Assembly (NCBI RefSeq): GCF_026240945.1
Contig: NZ_JAPFPY010000001.1
Location: 1-64,000 of the forward strand
Length of the DNA: 64,000 bases
Source of the DNA: Mycolicibacterium sp. J2
GTDB lineage: Bacteria > Actinomycetota > Actinomycetes > Mycobacteriales > Mycobacteriaceae
Reading direction: 5' to 3'
Part shown: positions 39,700-49,150 of the stretch, piece by piece
Layout: each line of letters opens with the position of its first letter
How positions within the stretch are numbered: position 1 is the first letter of the stretch
The notes under the pieces: generated by a model
What the model saw: only the letters and a program-made list of their open reading frames with translations
Told to the model about the DNA's origin: nothing
Database searches by the model: none
Made by a program: the position numbers and the translations under genes

Positions 39700-40560
39700 G
39701 TGCTCGACGATCTCCTCAGAAGACATGACGGCGTCATCACCCTCGATCAGGCCAACGCCAGCGGTCTCAGCCCGGACGCCATCCAGCGCCTCGTCGCATC
39801 CGGACATTGGCGGCGGTGCGCCCGCGGCGTCTATTTCGTCGACGACCGTCCCTTCACCGACGCAGCCCGAATCCGTTCTGCCGTGTGGGGATACGGCAAA
39901 CACGCCGCGGCGTCCGGTCTCGCGGCGGCCTGGTGGCACGGCCTGACCCGCTTCGCGCCTGAGCTCACCGAGGTCACCGTGCCGAGGAACAGCCACGGCA
40001 GACGACGGGCCGGATCCCGGGTGCGCAGACGCGATCTCGCCCCGACCGACCTGGCATCCTGTCGCGGGCTCTGCGTCACGGCGTTACCGCTGACCGTCGT
40101 GGAGGCGGCCGCCCGGCCCGGCGGCGGGGCCGCCGTCATGGACACCGCCCTGCAACGGGGTTCGCAGCTGCGCGAGCTCTGGCAGGCGCACCTGCGCAAC
40201 AAGGGCCGGTACGGCTCGCCGTCGGCCAGACGATTGCTCTACGCCGCCCAAGACGGCGCACGGTCGGAGGCCGAGCGGCTGGTGGTCAAGGCACTCAGGG
40301 CGGCCGGTATCACTGGCTGGTCGACCAATCATCCGGCTGGTCCGTATCTGATCGACATCGCGTTTCCCGACCGCGGCGTGGCCATCGAGATCGACGGCTG
40401 GGCCTTTCACAGCGACCCAGAGACGTTCCGCAACGACCGCCGCCGGCAGAACTACCTGATCGTGAACCGTTGGCAGGTGCTGCGGTTCACCTGGCTGGAT
40501 ATCACTGCCTACCCCGAACGCGTCATCGCGACCATCCGCTCGGCGATTTCGGCGCGCTGA
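39700..40560 (+). CDS. AbiEi-type winged-helix / DUF559 (Vsr-like nuclease fold) protein
   Basis: A 286-residue protein. Residues 1-90 are the AbiEi_4-like winged helix (LLRRHDGVITLDQANASGL, ALQRLV-type helix, WRRCARGVYFV). Residues 190-286 match DUF559 (EAERLVVKALRAAGITGW, YLIDIAFPDRGVAIEIDGWAFH, FRNDRRRQNYLIVNRWQVLRFTW), a PD-(D/E)xK/Vsr-like fold with the acidic D-x(n)-E-x-D residues visible. Such genes are frequent in actinobacteria with unproven roles in defence or toxin-antitoxin control. GTG 39700 is the start. Its last codons lie inside the left arm of the 3' palindrome. No partner gene is adjacent. Confidence 0.82.
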   Translation: MLDDLLRRHDGVITLDQANASGLSPDAIQRLVASGHWRRCARGVYFVDDRPFTDAARIRSAVWGYGKHAAASGLAAAWWHGLTRFAPELTEVTVPRNSHGRRRAGSRVRRRDLAPTDLASCRGLCVTALPLTVVEAAARPGGGAAVMDTALQRGSQLRELWQAHLRNKGRYGSPSARRLLYAAQDGARSEAERLVVKALRAAGITGWSTNHPAGPYLIDIAFPDRGVAIEIDGWAFHSDPETFRNDRRRQNYLIVNRWQVLRFTWLDITAYPERVIATIRSAISAR

Positions 40561-40595
40561 CACGCGCTCAGCGCGGACAACCGCGCCGAAATCGC
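40543..40595. repeat. Palindrome overlapping the 3' end of the AbiEi/DUF559 gene
   Basis: Arms of 14 bases (GCGATTTCGGCGCG at 40543-40556, complement at 40582-40595) enclose 25 bases. The left arm codes for the last residues of the gene. The sequence shares both outer arms with the element at 39607. It may also terminate transcription between convergent genes. Confidence 0.8.
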
Positions 40596-40600
40596 TGGTC

Positions 40601-41473
40601 TCAGAGGCGGCGGCCCGCCATCCCCTCCAGCCGGCGGATCCGATCCTCGATCGGCGGGTGGGTGGAGAACAGCTGGCCGATCTTCTCCCCGGCCCGGAAC
40701 GGGTTGGCGATCATCAGGTGCGCCTGGTCGGCAAGCTGCGGCTCGGGCGGCAGCGGCGCAGCCTGCACGCCATAGGCGATCTTGCGCAGCGCGCTGGCCA
40801 GGGCCAGCGGGTCACCGGTCAGCTCGGCACCGGACTGGTCGGCCTGGTACTCGCGCGACCGGGACACCGCCAGCTTCACCACCGTCGCGGCGATCGGGCC
40901 GAGCAGCGAGACGAGCAGCAAGGCGAACGGATTGGCGCCGCCTTCGCGGTTACCGCTGAACATGCCCGCGAACATCGCGATATTGGCCAGTGCGGTGATC
41001 ACCGAGGCCAGGGCGCCTGCCACACACGAGATCAGGATGTCGCGGTTGTACACGTGCGACAGCTCGTGGCCCAGCACGGCGCGCAGTTCACGCTCGTCGA
41101 GGATGCGCAGGATTCCGGTGGTGCAGCAGACCGCGGCATTACGTGGGTTACGCCCCGTGGCAAACGCGTTGGGCGCATCGGTGTCGCTGATGTACAGCCG
41201 GGGCATCGGCTGGCGGGCCGTGGTCGCGAGTTCCCGCACGATGCGGTACATCGCCGGTGCCTGCATCTCGGTGACGGGCTGCGCGTGCATGGCCCGTAAC
41301 GCCATCTTGTCGCTGTTGAAGTAGACATAGGCGTTCATGCCGACCGCGAACAGCACCGACAGCCACAGGATGGACGGGTTACGGAACAGCGACCCGATGA
41401 AGACGATCAGCGCGGACATGCCGACCAGCAGCACGAACGTCTTCATCCGGTTGGCATGGGGATGCCAGGTCAT
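40601..41473 (-). CDS. htpX: Membrane zinc protease HtpX
   Basis: A 290-residue M48B peptidase. Two N-terminal helices (about 10-52), then [20 protein letters not shown], zinc motif HELSH at 136-140, two more helices (about 147-205) and [15 protein letters not shown] with the third zinc ligand Glu. It ends [20 protein letters not shown], as usual. HtpX degrades misfolded membrane proteins. It is the counterpart of Rv0563. ATG 41473 has GGAAGGGA upstream. The gene is complete and lies just after the AbiEi/DUF559 insertion in otherwise syntenic surroundings. Confidence 0.96.
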   Translation of the reverse strand: MTWHPHANRMKTFVLLVGMSALIVFIGSLFRNPSILWLSVLFAVGMNAYVYFNSDKMALRAMHAQPVTEMQAPAMYRIVRELATTARQPMPRLYISDTDAPNAFATGRNPRNAAVCCTTGILRILDERELRAVLGHELSHVYNRDILISCVAGALASVITALANIAMFAGMFSGNREGGANPFALLLVSLLGPIAATVVKLAVSRSREYQADQSGAELTGDPLALASALRKIAYGVQAAPLPPEPQLADQAHLMIANPFRAGEKIGQLFSTHPPIEDRIRRLEGMAGRRL

Positions 41474-41545
41474 CGGTTTCCCTTCCTACGAACGTCGTCG
41501 CAACGTGTAACGTCGCGCGACCCTCGCAGGTTCCTGTGCACCGGC

Positions 41546-42553
41546 TCAGCCGTGCCGCGTGACGGTGTAATCCACCAGCGTCGCCAAGGCGGCCCGTCCC
41601 GGGCCGTCCGGCAGCAGGTCCAGCTCGGCGCGCGCCTGCCTGGCGTAATCGGCGACCGCCTCCTTGGCCCGTGTCATCCCCGCCGACCGGCGCAGCAGCG
41701 CCAGCGCCTCGGCCACCTCGGCATCGTCGTCGACCGGACCGTCCAGCAGTGTCCGGAGCCGGTCACCGTCGGCACCGGGCTCGCGCAGGGCGTAGAGCAC
41801 CGGCAAGGTGTGCACGCCTTCGCGCAGGTCGGTGCCGGGCAGCTTGCCCGATTCGTCGGGATCGCTGTCGATGTCGATGATGTCGTCGGATATCTGGAAG
41901 GCCGTGCCGACGATGCCGCCGAGCCGCGCCAGCCGCTCGACCTGCTCCTCGTCGGCGCCGGAGAAGGTGGCGCCGAACCGACCGGACGCAGCGATCAGGC
42001 ACGCAGTCTTCTCGTAGACCACCTTCAGGTAGTGCTCGACCTCGTCGGCGCCGGTCACCGCGCCGCGGGTCTCCCGCATCTGCCCGGTGACCAGCTGAGC
42101 GAAGGTGTCGGCGATCACCCGCACCGCGTCCGGGCCCAGCCGCGACACCAGCCGCGACGCCGTCGCGAACAGGTAGTCACCGGCCAGGATCGCGATGTTG
42201 TTGCCCCACCGGGCGTTGGCGCTGTCCGCGCCGCGGCGCACCTGCGCCTCGTCCATGACGTCGTCGTGATAGAGGGTGGCCAGGTGCACCAACTCGATCA
42301 CCGCACCCGCGATGGCCACATCCGGGTGGTCGGGCTGCGGTCCCAGCGACGCCGAGAGCACGGTGAACAGCGGCCGGAAGCGCTTACCGCCGGCCTGGAA
42401 CAGGTGCTGGACGGCCTCGGCCATCAGCTCATCGGCCTTGCCCAGCTCGGTGGACATCAGATCCTCGACGCGGGCTACCCCCTCGCGCACCCGTGCGGCA
42501 AACTCCGGATCCCCGAAGTCCACCCCCGCCACCACGCTCGCCGGTGTCCTCAT
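41546..42553 (-). CDS. grcC1: Polyprenyl diphosphate synthase (GrcC1)
   Basis: A 335-residue trans-prenyltransferase with both aspartate-rich motifs: DDVMD at 97-101 and DDIID at 223-227, plus GGKRFRP near 55 and the GDYLFA helix. It aligns closely with M. tuberculosis GrcC1 (Rv0562) from MRTPASVVAGVDFGD to DYTVTRHG. It likely elongates allylic diphosphates to the chain used for menaquinone. ATG 42553 matches the family start. It diverges from menJ with only 24 bases between start codons, so one short promoter region must serve both. Confidence 0.95.
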   Translation of the reverse strand: MRTPASVVAGVDFGDPEFAARVREGVARVEDLMSTELGKADELMAEAVQHLFQAGGKRFRPLFTVLSASLGPQPDHPDVAIAGAVIELVHLATLYHDDVMDEAQVRRGADSANARWGNNIAILAGDYLFATASRLVSRLGPDAVRVIADTFAQLVTGQMRETRGAVTGADEVEHYLKVVYEKTACLIAASGRFGATFSGADEEQVERLARLGGIVGTAFQISDDIIDIDSDPDESGKLPGTDLREGVHTLPVLYALREPGADGDRLRTLLDGPVDDDAEVAEALALLRRSAGMTRAKEAVADYARQARAELDLLPDGPGRAALATLVDYTVTRHG

Positions 42554-42577
42554 TCGTCCAACATACTGTGAGGCGTT

Positions 42578-43795
42578 ATGAGGCGAGCAGATGTGGTTGT
42601 CGTCGGGGCCGGGCCGGCCGGTTCGTCGGCGGCCGCATGGGCCGCCCGCGCCGGGCGGGACGTGCTGGTGATCGACTCGGCGCAGTTCCCGCGGGACAAG
42701 GCGTGCGGCGACGGGCTGACGCCGCGCGCGGTCGCCGAGCTGGAACGACTCGGTCTGGGTGACTGGCTGGACGGCCGGATCCGGCATCACGGTCTGCGGA
42801 TGTCCGGCTTCGGCGCCGACGTCGAGATCCGCTGGCCGGGACCGTCCTTCCCGCCCACGAGCAGCGCCGTGCCGCGCACCGAACTGGACGACCGCATCCG
42901 GATGGCCGCCGCCGACGAGGGCGCCGAAATGCTGCTGGGCGCCAAGGTGGTTGACGCCCAGCATGACTCGGCGGGACGCGTGAGCGCACTGGTACTCGCC
43001 GACGGCACCGAGATCGCCGTCGGCACCGTGATCGTCGCCGACGGCGCCCGCTCGACGCTGGGCCGGGCGCTGGGGCGCAGCTGGCACCAGGACACCGTCT
43101 ACGCCGTGGCCATCCGCGGCTATGCCGGCAGCCTGCGCGCCGACGAGCCGTGGCTCACATCACATCTGGAACTGCGTTCGCCCGAAGGCGATGTGCTGCC
43201 CGGCTACGGCTGGATCTTCCCGCTGGGCAACGGCGAGGTGAACATCGGGGTGGGCGCCCTGGCCACCGCGAAGCGGCCCGCCGATGTCCGGCTACCGCGG
43301 CTGATGGCGTACTACGCCGGATTACGGCGGGAGGAATGGGGCTTCTCCGGTGAGCCGCGCGCCGGCCTGTCCGCGCTGCTGCCGATGGGTGGTGCGGTGT
43401 CCGGTGTGGCCGGGCCCAATTGGATGCTGATCGGCGATGCGGCGGCCTGCGTCAACCCGCTCAACGGGGAAGGCATCGACTACGGGCTGGAGACCGGGCG
43501 ACTGGCCGCCGAACTGCTGGACGGCGCGGATCTGGCCGCCGCATGGCCCGCCGTGCTCACCGAGCACTACGCGCGCGGGTTCTCGGTGGCCCGACGGCTG
43601 GCCCTGCTGCTGACCTATCCGCGGTTCCTGCCTGCGACGGGGCCGTTGGCGATGCGGTCGGATTTCTTGATGACCGTCGCGGTCCGGGTGATGGGCAATC
43701 TGGTCACCGACGAGGACGAGGACTGGATCGCCCGGGCCTGGCGGACGGCCGGACGCGCGTCACGGCGTATCGACGCGCGCAAGCCGTTCAGCTGA
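42578..43795 (+). CDS. menJ: Menaquinone beta-isoprene reductase MenJ (geranylgeranyl-reductase family)
   Basis: A 405-residue flavoprotein. The FAD motif GAGPAGSSAAAWAARAG is at 10-26, CGDGLTPRAV near 46 is typical of geranylgeranyl reductases, VIVADGARS lies in the middle and WMLIGDAAACVNPLNGEGIDYGLETGRLAAE near 290-320. M. tuberculosis MenJ (Rv0561c) saturates one isoprene unit of menaquinone, giving MK-9(II-H2). Synteny with grcC1 and menG supports this. ATG 42578. The C terminus has two weak hydrophobic segments for membrane contact. Confidence 0.93.
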   Translation: MRRADVVVVGAGPAGSSAAAWAARAGRDVLVIDSAQFPRDKACGDGLTPRAVAELERLGLGDWLDGRIRHHGLRMSGFGADVEIRWPGPSFPPTSSAVPRTELDDRIRMAAADEGAEMLLGAKVVDAQHDSAGRVSALVLADGTEIAVGTVIVADGARSTLGRALGRSWHQDTVYAVAIRGYAGSLRADEPWLTSHLELRSPEGDVLPGYGWIFPLGNGEVNIGVGALATAKRPADVRLPRLMAYYAGLRREEWGFSGEPRAGLSALLPMGGAVSGVAGPNWMLIGDAAACVNPLNGEGIDYGLETGRLAAELLDGADLAAAWPAVLTEHYARGFSVARRLALLLTYPRFLPATGPLAMRSDFLMTVAVRVMGNLVTDEDEDWIARAWRTAGRASRRIDARKPFS

Positions 43796-43858
43796 GCGCC
43801 CCCACAACGCCACGTTTTGCGGCGTGTCGCTGAGCAGACACGGCCGCTCGCGTGATGA

Positions 43859-44140
43859 TCAGCGGTACTCGCACAGGTAGGCGGTTTCGACCTCGGCGCG
43901 CACGCCGAACGAGCTGTCGGCCGGCACCGTGAACTGCGTTCCGGCGGCGTAGGTTTCCCACTCGTCGCGGCCGGGCAGTTTCACGGTCAGGGCACCGGAG
44001 ACGACGTGCATGATCTCCACCGACGAGGTGCCGAACTCGTATTCACCGACCGCCATCACGCCGACGGTCGCGGGCCCATCGGCCGTCGCGAAGGCGATCG
44101 ACGCGACGTCACCGTCGAAATACTCGTTGACCTTGAACAA
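43859..44140 (-). CDS. ppnP: Pyrimidine/purine nucleoside phosphorylase (PpnP)
   Basis: A 93-residue single-domain cupin. Typical residues are [50 protein letters not shown], and the end [16 protein letters not shown], covering the full PpnP family length. The enzyme splits nucleosides with phosphate to release bases and pentose-1-phosphate. TTG 44140 preceded by GAGGAG is the start. It is an insertion relative to the M. tuberculosis block. It lies downstream of the COG0523 GTPase gene, 37 bases apart on the same strand. Confidence 0.92.
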   Translation of the reverse strand: MFKVNEYFDGDVASIAFATADGPATVGVMAVGEYEFGTSSVEIMHVVSGALTVKLPGRDEWETYAAGTQFTVPADSSFGVRAEVETAYLCEYR

Positions 44141-44177
44141 CCCGGCTCCTCAGTTTTCCGATGAGCGGTCAGGATAC

Positions 44178-45116
44178 CTACACCACGAACTTGAGTACGC
44201 CCAGGATCCCCTGCTCGTCGGCGGGTACCCGACTGCACTCGTGCAACGCCGACCGCAGCGCATCGGTGTCGATCTCGGTGCCGATGAACACCAGTTCGGT
44301 ACCGGCCCGCCGGGTCCGCTCGAACCGCACCGAGCCGCCGACCACGTGCAGCAGGTACCGGTGCGCCGGACCGAAGTCCACGAAACCCTTTGCGCGGTAG
44401 AGCCCTTGGGGGCGATCGCGCAACAGGTTCATGAACAACCGCGGGTTCAGCGCGGTGTCGCAGCGGAATTCGATGCTCTGATACTCCGGGTGCTCGTGAT
44501 CGTGATGCTCATCGCGCAGCAGCTCGTCGAAGGACATCTGCGCGCGCGGCGGCCGGGGCGGCGGGTCGATCAACAACCGGGGGTCGACCTTGGCGAAATC
44601 GGTGGCGACGATGGGCGCGACCGGATTGTGCGCGCGCACCGTCGCCCGCACCGCCTCGAGATCCTCGGCGGCCGACACCTTGTTCAGCACGATCAGGTCG
44701 GCGACGCGCGCGCCGTGCTCCAGGCCGGTGGGCGCGTCGGCGTCGACCACGAGCACCAGACCAGCGTAGTGAAACCTGTTGTCGTCCACCGCCATGATGG
44801 TGCGCGCCAACGCCGGCGGTTCGGCGACGCCGCTGGCCTCCACCACGATGAGGTCGAGCCGGGGTTTCACCGCGGCCAGTTTGCCGAGCATCTCGGCCAG
44901 CTCGCCGTCGTCGGTGACGCAACAGATGCAGCCGTTGGACAGGGCGGCCATCGCGTCGACCTGGCCGGCGATCAGCATGGCGTCGATGTTGACGGCGCCG
45001 AAGTCGTTGACCAGGGCGCCGATCCGCACACCAGAACCGTTGCGCAGCAGATGGTTCAGCAGGGTCGTCTTACCGGCACCGAGGTGACCGGCGACAGCCA
45101 GCACGGGAACGCTCAC
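44178..45116 (-). CDS. COG0523 (CobW/P47K) metallochaperone GTPase
   Basis: A 312-residue G3E GTPase. P-loop GHLGAGKTT at 10-18, the metal-binding GCICC (Cys63, Cys65, Cys66), VVEASGVAEP with the Walker B and E-x-x-G, and NKVS for guanine recognition. A histidine-rich loop (RDEHHDHEHPE, about 203-213) precedes the C-terminal CobW domain. Such proteins insert or store Zn, Co or similar metals. The client is unknown. No zinc-uptake-regulator box is obvious. It starts nine bases after menG on the same strand and could be cotranscribed with it. Confidence 0.93.
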   Translation of the reverse strand: MSVPVLAVAGHLGAGKTTLLNHLLRNGSGVRIGALVNDFGAVNIDAMLIAGQVDAMAALSNGCICCVTDDGELAEMLGKLAAVKPRLDLIVVEASGVAEPPALARTIMAVDDNRFHYAGLVLVVDADAPTGLEHGARVADLIVLNKVSAAEDLEAVRATVRAHNPVAPIVATDFAKVDPRLLIDPPPRPPRAQMSFDELLRDEHHDHEHPEYQSIEFRCDTALNPRLFMNLLRDRPQGLYRAKGFVDFGPAHRYLLHVVGGSVRFERTRRAGTELVFIGTEIDTDALRSALHECSRVPADEQGILGVLKFVV

Positions 45117-45125
45117 CGGACCGCC

Positions 45126-45821
45126 TCAGTCGACGGACGGTTTCACCGCCGCATGCAGCGCGACGATGCCGCCGGTCAGGTTACGCCAGCGCACCTCGCC
45201 CCAGCCGGCGTCGGCGATCCGGCCGGCCAGCGCGGCCTGGTCGGGCCACGCCCGAATCGACTCGGCCAGGTACACATACGCATCCGGGTTGCTGGACACC
45301 GCCGAGGCCATCGCCGGTAGCGCCTTCATCAGGTACTCCTTGTACACCGTCGCGAAGGCCCGGTTGGTCGGGGTGGAGAACTCGCACACCACCAACCGTC
45401 CGCCCGGGCGGGTCACCCGGGCCATCTCCCGCAGGCCCGCCACATGGTCGACGACATTGCGCAATCCGAAGCTGATGGTCACCGCGTCGAACACCCCGTC
45501 GGCAAACGGCAGCCGGGTGGCGTCTGCGCCCACCTTGGGCACCGCGCGGCCCCCACCCGCGGCGAGCATCCCCACCGAGAAGTCGGCCGCCACGCACCAC
45601 GCCCCGGAGGCCGCCAACTCCACCGTTGACACCGCGGTGCCGGCCGCCAGGTCGAGCACCGTGTCACCCGGCCCGATGCCGAGTGCAGCCCGGGTCTGCC
45701 GCCGCCAGAACCGGTCCTGTCCCAGCGACATGACCGTGTTGGTCAGGTCGTAGCGGCGAGCCACGGCGTCGAACATCGACGCCACCTCGTGTGGGTCTTT
45801 TTCCAGCGTCGCGCGGTTCAC
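45126..45821 (-). CDS. menG: Demethylmenaquinone methyltransferase (MenG/UbiE)
   Basis: A 231-residue SAM-dependent methyltransferase. [25 protein letters not shown] at the N terminus, SAM motif [15 protein letters not shown] near 55-69, [22 protein letters not shown], and the UbiE signature region [19 protein letters not shown], ending [14 protein letters not shown]. It adds the ring methyl group in the last nucleus step of menaquinone synthesis. The counterpart is Rv0558. GTG 45821 matches the family start; the longer upstream frame is rejected. It diverges from the SDR gene. Confidence 0.96.
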   Translation of the reverse strand: MNRATLEKDPHEVASMFDAVARRYDLTNTVMSLGQDRFWRRQTRAALGIGPGDTVLDLAAGTAVSTVELAASGAWCVAADFSVGMLAAGGGRAVPKVGADATRLPFADGVFDAVTISFGLRNVVDHVAGLREMARVTRPGGRLVVCEFSTPTNRAFATVYKEYLMKALPAMASAVSSNPDAYVYLAESIRAWPDQAALAGRIADAGWGEVRWRNLTGGIVALHAAVKPSVD

Positions 45822-45918
45822 CGCACCAAAACTACCTGTGAGTCTCGTGCTCCCGGGAATGGCCTCGGCACCGGCGACCTTGAACACGATCGGGTGCACC
45901 CACGAAGAGAGGGACGAT

Positions 45919-46743
45919 ATGACGGAGAAGGTCTGGTTCATCACCGGGGCCTCGCGGGGCTTCGGCCGAGAATGGGCGATCGCCGCCCTGGAGCGCGGTG
46001 ACAAGGTGGCCGCGACGGCCCGCGACACCGCCACGCTGGACGACCTCGCGGACACCTACGGTGACGCGTTTCTGGCGCTGCGTCTGGACGTGAACGACCG
46101 GGAGGCCGATTTCGCGGCGGTCAAACAGGCCCACGACCGGTTCGGGCGGCTCGACGTCGTGGTGAACAACGCCGGGTACGGGCAGTTCGGCTTCATCGAG
46201 GAGCTCTCGGAGGCCGAGGCCCGCGGCCAGATCGAGACGAATGTGTTCGGCGCGCTGTGGGTGACCCAGGCCGCGCTGCCCTTCCTGCGGGCGCAACGCA
46301 GCGGGCACATCATCCAGGTGTCCTCGATCGGCGGCATCACCGCGTTCCCGCTGGTGGGTATCTACCACGCCTCCAAGTGGGCGTTGGAGGGCTTCTCTCA
46401 GTCGCTGGAGCAGGAGGTGGCACCGTGGGGCATCCACGTGACGCTCATCGAACCGGGCGGGTTTTCCACCGACTGGGCCGGCTCGTCGGCCAAACACACG
46501 ACACCGCTACCCGATTACGACGAGGCACGCGAGGCCGCCCAGCGGGCGCGCGCCGCACGCACCTCGAAGTCCGGTGACCCGAAGGCGTCGGCCGCCGCGG
46601 TGCTCAAGATCGTCGACGCGGAAAAGCCGCCGCTGCGGGTGTTCTTCGGCGAGCTGCCGCTGACCCTGGCCAAGGCCGACTACGAAAGTCGGCTCAGGAC
46701 ATGGGAAGAGTGGCAGCCGGTGGCCATCGAGGCCCAGGGATAG
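45919..46743 (+). CDS. Short-chain dehydrogenase/reductase
   Basis: A 274-residue classical SDR. Cofactor motif TGASRGFG at 9-16, NNAGYG at 83-88, catalytic Ser in VSSIGG and Tyr149/Lys153 in YHASK. It shares the [14 protein letters not shown] stretch of a mycobacterial SDR group often annotated as ketoacyl reductases. Substrate is unknown. ATG 45919 follows AGAGGGA. The gene lies between menG and mgtA on the opposite strand to both and is absent from the M. tuberculosis arrangement that I remember. Confidence 0.9.
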   Translation: MTEKVWFITGASRGFGREWAIAALERGDKVAATARDTATLDDLADTYGDAFLALRLDVNDREADFAAVKQAHDRFGRLDVVVNNAGYGQFGFIEELSEAEARGQIETNVFGALWVTQAALPFLRAQRSGHIIQVSSIGGITAFPLVGIYHASKWALEGFSQSLEQEVAPWGIHVTLIEPGGFSTDWAGSSAKHTTPLPDYDEAREAAQRARAARTSKSGDPKASAAAVLKIVDAEKPPLRVFFGELPLTLAKADYESRLRTWEEWQPVAIEAQG

Positions 46744-46762
46744 GGCCGAGGGTAGGTCGAGC

Positions 46763-47890
46763 TCAGGCGGCTGCGCGCCGGCGCAGACCGATGACTGCCT
46801 CGTAGTGGCCCAACAGTTCGTCGCAGACCGCGGGCCAGGTGCGGGTGAGCACACTGCGCCGGGCGGCCGCCGAATAGCGGGCCCGTTCGGCGATCAGATG
46901 GTCGACGGCCCCGGGCAGCCGCTTCTCGAACTCGTCGACGCCCAGCAGCAGGCCGGTGTGCATCGGGGTGACCAGGTCCCGGGGCCCGCCGGCGTTGGGT
47001 GCGATCACCGGAAGACCGGAAGCCATGGCCTCTTGCACGGCCTGGCAGAAGGTTTCGTGTTCCCCGGGGTGCACGAACACGTCCATGCTGGCGTAGGCGG
47101 TGGCCAGTTCCGCACCGTAGAGCGCGCCGGTGAACACCGCGCGGGGCATCAGGGCCGCCAACTTGGACCGGTCCACACCGTCGCCGACGATCACCAGCTG
47201 CAGATCGTCGCGGGCGGCCAACCCGGCCAGCCGTTCGACATGCTTCTCCGGGGCCAGCCGGCCGACGAACCCGACGATCGGCAAGCCGGCCGGTGAGAGC
47301 CTGCGGCGCAGCGCCTCGTCACGGGCCGACGGTACGAAACCGGTGATGTCGACCCCGCGTCCCCACTTGTGCAGCCGCGGAATGCGATGTGCGGCAAGGT
47401 CTTCCATTGCCGCGGTGGACGGTGCCAGGGTGCGGTCGGCCTTGCTGTGCAGCCGCCTGGTCCACGCCCAGGACGCCCGGGACAGCACGCCGACCCCGTA
47501 GCTCTGCGCGAACCCGGCGACATCGGTCTGGAACACCGCCACCGTCGGCACGCCCAGGTACCGCGCGGCGTGTACCCCGCCCCACCCCAGCAGCGCGGGC
47601 GACGCCAGGTGCACCACGTCGGGATCGAATCCGCGGAGCACGTTGACGATTCGCGGGCGGGGCACGCCCAGCGGTAGCGAGGTGACCTTGGGGAACATCA
47701 TCGACGGGACCCGATGGATGCGGACGCCGTCGTGCACCCGGTCGGCCGGCGGCTGGCCGCGCGGGGTGTCGGGGGCGACGACGATGACCTCGTGACCGGT
47801 GCGGCGGAGATGCTCGATCACCCGAAGCACCGAATTGGTGACGCCGTTGACGTTCGGGAGGAAGGATTCGGCAACGATTGCAACGCGCAC
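46763..47890 (-). CDS. mgtA: GT4 glycosyltransferase, GDP-mannose-dependent alpha-mannosyltransferase MgtA
   Basis: A 375-residue GT-B fold enzyme. The acceptor side begins [22 protein letters not shown]. The donor side has [18 protein letters not shown], then [33 protein letters not shown] with the E-x7-E motif. M. tuberculosis Rv0557 (MgtA, formerly PimB) adds mannose to a glucuronosyl diacylglycerol glycolipid. GTG 47890 starts exactly at the Rossmann strand. It diverges from the DsbA-like lipoprotein gene with 86 bases between. Confidence 0.93.
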   Translation of the reverse strand: MRVAIVAESFLPNVNGVTNSVLRVIEHLRRTGHEVIVVAPDTPRGQPPADRVHDGVRIHRVPSMMFPKVTSLPLGVPRPRIVNVLRGFDPDVVHLASPALLGWGGVHAARYLGVPTVAVFQTDVAGFAQSYGVGVLSRASWAWTRRLHSKADRTLAPSTAAMEDLAAHRIPRLHKWGRGVDITGFVPSARDEALRRRLSPAGLPIVGFVGRLAPEKHVERLAGLAARDDLQLVIVGDGVDRSKLAALMPRAVFTGALYGAELATAYASMDVFVHPGEHETFCQAVQEAMASGLPVIAPNAGGPRDLVTPMHTGLLLGVDEFEKRLPGAVDHLIAERARYSAAARRSVLTRTWPAVCDELLGHYEAVIGLRRRAAA

Positions 47891-47976
47891 GAGCCCACTG
47901 TCGCAGCGGCGGTTGACCACGCGGTTGCGTGCCGGCATATGGCGTGCGAACAGCACGACAGCGGTACGGTTGCCCT

Positions 47977-48648
47977 GTGCGTCGATGGTTGGTGGTGCTG
48001 GCCGCGTTCACGCTGCTTACCGGGGTCGGGTGCGCCACGCAGGTCAGCGGCGCCGCCCAGCCCGATCCGGTGCAGCCGATGACAGAGGCGAGCAAGGACG
48101 GTTTCGGTGTGGTCGCCGGGTTCCCGGAGGCGCCGGTGCGGATCGAGATCTTCACCGAACCGCAGTGCACCCACTGCGCCGACCTGCAGCACGACTTCGG
48201 CGACGCCATCCGCTATTACATCGGCGTCGGCGCGCTGCAGGTCACCTACCGGCCGATGACGTTCCTGGACAAGGACGGCAACCACCATTCCGAACGGGTG
48301 GCCAACGCGCTGTTCGTCGCCGGCACCGGCAAGCACACCCCGGCCGTGGCGTTCCAGCGGTTCGTCGAGGATCTGTGGGCCCACCAGGATCCCGGCGGGA
48401 AAGGTCCCACCGACGACAAGCTGGCCGCGATGGCCCGCACGGCCGGCGTGCCCGATGAGCAGGCCCGGCAGATCGCCGACGGCGACGCGGCGGTGGACGC
48501 GCAGGCGATGGAGGACATGAACTTCGAGTTCCTCTACGAGATCGATCCCACCGGCACCGGGACGCCGACCGTGTACGACCTCAACAAGGATCGCAAGATC
48601 GACATCTACGACAACGACTGGCTCAAGAAGCTGATCGACTCCGCGTGA
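47977..48648 (+). CDS. DsbA-like thioredoxin-fold lipoprotein
   Basis: A 223-residue exported protein with signal [18 protein letters not shown]; Cys19 is a probable lipid anchor, although the lipobox is not ideal. The thioredoxin domain has [14 protein letters not shown] with the CxxC active site at Cys64 and Cys67. A helical insertion and [23 protein letters not shown] follow; TPT holds the cis-proline. It may act as an extracytoplasmic thiol oxidant or reductant. GTG 47977. Its 3' end overlaps the convergent membrane-protein gene by 26 bases. Confidence 0.88.
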   Translation: MRRWLVVLAAFTLLTGVGCATQVSGAAQPDPVQPMTEASKDGFGVVAGFPEAPVRIEIFTEPQCTHCADLQHDFGDAIRYYIGVGALQVTYRPMTFLDKDGNHHSERVANALFVAGTGKHTPAVAFQRFVEDLWAHQDPGGKGPTDDKLAAMARTAGVPDEQARQIADGDAAVDAQAMEDMNFEFLYEIDPTGTGTPTVYDLNKDRKIDIYDNDWLKKLIDSA

Positions 48649-49150
48649 CCCGCCGGTCCACCACCTCGACAGCCACCAGCGCGACGCCCGCGATCAGCCA
48701 GCCCAGCACCGCGATGGATCCGGCCGGGATGATCGCCAACGCGGCGTTGCGATGCTGCACCCGGACCAGGTCGGGATCGGTCTTGTCGTACTCGACGTAG
48801 ATGCGCATGCCGTTCTCCAGCTCCGACGGGTAGAGCACCCCGAGTTCGGGCCGGTAGGTGACACGATCAGGGGTGACGAACTCGATGGTCGAGCGGCGCG
48901 GGCCGGCGTCGAGCACCTCGGCCGCGGCCACCCCCATATTGCGCTCGATCTGCCGGTCGTTGACCCACGCGCCGATCACCAGCAGCACGGACTGGAAAGT
49001 CACCAGAGCCGCCGCCAGCACGATGCCGACCCGGACACGGCGCACCACCCGCTGCGCCCTGGTTTCGGTGCCGTTGCCGAGCAGATGCGGGATCACGCTG
49101 CGCCACAAGGCTTCCAGCCGGCGGATCCAGGTCTGCACTGCAGCGTGCAC
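48623..49150 (-). CDS. Membrane protein with DUF3592-like domain
   Basis: A 175-residue protein with two helices (about 43-67, VGIVLAAALVTFQSVLLVIGAWV, and about 145-167, AALAIIPAGSIAVLGWLIAGVAL). Between them lies a small beta domain (STIEFVTPDRVTYRPELGVLYPSELENGMRIYVEYD) typical of DUF3592. It corresponds to Rv0556 in M. tuberculosis. Function unknown. GTG 49150 overlaps the last base of the menD stop codon (TAGTG), which suggests translational coupling, so menD and this gene form one operon. Confidence 0.85.
   Translation of the reverse strand: MHAAVQTWIRRLEALWRSVIPHLLGNGTETRAQRVVRRVRVGIVLAAALVTFQSVLLVIGAWVNDRQIERNMGVAAAEVLDAGPRRSTIEFVTPDRVTYRPELGVLYPSELENGMRIYVEYDKTDPDLVRVQHRNAALAIIPAGSIAVLGWLIAGVALVAVEVVDRRVTRSRSAS

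Noticed and set aside
37627..39996. A 789-codon minus-strand open frame opposite the SulP-carbonic anhydrase gene
   Set aside because: It lies wholly opposite a gene with clear domain motifs; its product is rich in Arg, His and Gly without any domain. It is a high-GC shadow frame.
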